This document shows, one piece after another, positions 13,701 through 13,983 of a stretch of DNA of 13,983 nucleotides; positions within the stretch are counted from its first letter, which is position 1; every line of letters begins with the position of its first letter. This DNA is from Oscillospiraceae bacterium (lineage in GTDB: Bacteria > Bacillota > Clostridia > Oscillospirales > Ruminococcaceae): contig JAUNBN010000012.1 in assembly GCA_030527085.1 (NCBI GenBank), positions 1-13,983 of the forward strand, in the 5' to 3' direction. The notes under the pieces are model-generated. The model had not been told where the DNA came from. It was given only the letters and a program-made list of their open reading frames with translations, and ran no database searches. A program made the position numbers and the translations under genes.

Positions 13701-13983
13701 ACCCCGATATAATAAGGGCGCTCGAGCGCGAGGCCAAGGGTGTTTTCCTGCCCGTGAGCCTGGGCTCCGAGGACGGCGCGGCAAAAGGCGGCGACAAGCT
13801 CGCCTCTTTGGAGAGGCTGGGCCGCATACGCCGCCATATTGAAAAAACCGTTTTGGAGATGGCACAGGCTTTGAGCGAGGGCGACATAGCCGCGAGCCCC
13901 GCCGTAAAGGGCTCGAGAAGCTGCTGCGAGTGGTGCGACTATCAGGCGGTCTGCCGCCGCGACCGCGCGGCGGCCCCGCGCGA
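10796..13983 (+). CDS. addB: ATP-dependent helicase/deoxyribonuclease subunit B AddB (3' partial)
   Basis: AddB pairs with AddA to form the Gram-positive counterpart of RecBCD, processing double-strand breaks for recombination. The frame is open for 1062 codons to the right edge with no frameshift; by comparison with Bacillus AddB (1166 residues) roughly 35-40 residues are missing. TTG at 10796 is fixed by AGGAGG (10783-10788) seven bases upstream and places Walker A GRAGSGKS at residues 7-14. LGLNDGLFP lies mid-protein. The C-terminal nuclease domain is intact: His765 (GSFIHALME), Asp875 (EGSVDRVD), Asp892 and Lys894 (VIDYKTG), Gln912 and Tyr916 (QLLLY). The iron-sulfur staple cysteines are Cys735 (YQCRFAYFL) and Cys1044, 1047 and 1053 (C-x2-C-x5-C), the same spacing as in Bacillus. 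addA is expected just beyond the window. Confidence 0.95.
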   Translation, partial: MLTVVKGRAGSGKSEYCLKEAVRAAEGGLYCYIVVPEQSSFACERALASLPEGEWKSRVFVRSFSRICRDIFARAGGGARKRVSEAQKHALVRRALEALGGEIVLYRRCARDAAFFELMAGAVDELKNAAVEPEALKEAALEAKTENSRAKLRELAIIYEKYEEFLEALGLDGALELESAARLCESSRCFEGTKIFLDGFSGFTEPELVLIKALMRQCDLHCTLCCPSGDEHPDFFTAEKATLRRLLQTAREQGLARPALLELGEPSRFKAGGLKSLEAYLAGEEARGDSSEGLFCFEGADIYEECARAAAEICFLARERGFRFSEIAVITRDLSRYRSALEKTFERYGLPYFTDEPLNMLHSRPVRFILAALELASSFSSERAMTLLKTGLFNIAEASLGELESYAFVHQPKAAEWFAPFERSPEDFGKPRTAAQKEALSLAEGARAAFIGEISPFLSEAKTARGAALVSAVYSLFESCGAQAKLENEGGEALKEASAAALILEELYAIALNESLSAAELGELARTLARHTPLSDIPPSLEQVSIGQADRCRPNAPRAVFVLGLNDGLFPPASFDSPLLTQAERELLIRRGVRLGRDVERCEEMERVYLYRALCCASERVYLSSARRSGGGALERAAWLEDFLTEIPAAAPESEAEPCFLAASFRSAKREFLCALERGDEAAAALLEAAQGELSALRQLGKAPRYEIRDKRLAAGLVGNELALSPTRLESFYQCRFAYFLRYILRIRPLKKAEFSPIEAGSFIHALMESVLKAFGGDISEASDEELFSACDSAAEGYLSERLAGEAREEGRLGYLLGRLKNQGRRLLLQLRLEQRQSEFRAEDFELKVAKGGDIEPILLKTPEGGEVYVEGSVDRVDTYNKDGLCYIRVIDYKTGTKSFSLSDVYYGLNMQLLLYLFSVCEKGEERYGPSLPAAVLYMPGDPSAPDEKDSPEQAAQKAYRMDGLVLDDPDIIRALEREAKGVFLPVSLGSEDGAAKGGDKLASLERLGRIRRHIEKTVLEMAQALSEGDIAASPAVKGSRSCCEWCDYQAVCRRDRAAAPR

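Noticed and set aside
10796..13983. Several + and - strand open frames inside addB (for example at 11325-11777 and 12557-13090)
   Set aside because: They are off-frame shadows of the continuous addB frame, which begins at TTG 10796 and runs off the right edge.
1..13983. CRISPR array, tRNA/rRNA, transposase, phage, toxin-antitoxin or defence system
   Set aside because: Looked for on both strands and not found; there is no regularly spaced repeat array, and all well-supported genes are housekeeping or sporulation genes.

Overview
This window is a GC-rich stretch of ordinary chromosome, most likely from a spore-forming member of the Bacillota (Clostridia-like, perhaps a gut lineage). The evidence is a spoIIR sporulation gene, a darA-holB-ricT-trmN6-rsmI run that matches the Bacillus/Clostridium yaaQ-holB-yaaT-yabB-yabC neighbourhood, and an AddB-type (not RecBC) recombination nuclease. 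All recognised genes lie on the + strand. Ile codon ATA is strikingly common for such GC-rich DNA (13 of 22 Ile codons in rfbA).

Layout. 2-448: 3' end of a GNAT acetyltransferase with a YoaP-like C-terminal domain. 654-2416: rfbA and rfbD (dTDP-rhamnose synthesis), overlapping by one base, without rfbB/rfbC. 2417-3005: a 589-base non-coding gap with hairpins and repeats. 3006-5097: darA (c-di-AMP receptor), holB (DNA polymerase III delta') and ricT, overlapping or abutting. 5164-5331: a 55-residue 2x[4Fe-4S] ferredoxin with its own promoter and intrinsic terminator. 5423-6936: trmN6 and rsmI, tRNA and rRNA methyltransferases. 7099-8750: an Lrp/AsnC regulator translationally coupled to a class I/II aminotransferase. 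8794-9684: ispE (MEP isoprenoid pathway). 9823-10440: spoIIR. 10441-10795: a non-coding gap with a terminator and repeats. 10796 to the right edge: addB, open to the end of the window and lacking only its last residues.

The genes are mostly housekeeping: replication and repair (holB, addB), RNA modification (trmN6, rsmI), RNA processing and development (ricT), second-messenger sensing (darA), precursor synthesis (rfbA/rfbD, ispE) and sporulation signalling (spoIIR). I found no mobile element, CRISPR array, phage gene, tRNA or rRNA, and no convincing new multi-gene system. The most interesting unexplained signal is a family of short dispersed palindromic or A-rich repeats (core CCCCGCC/GGCGGGG, followed by AAARACAGCGAAGAA-CGCG) with copies or half copies in five intergenic gaps and on both strands. 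Four genes use non-ATG starts (TTG for holB, trmN6 and addB; GTG for the aminotransferase).
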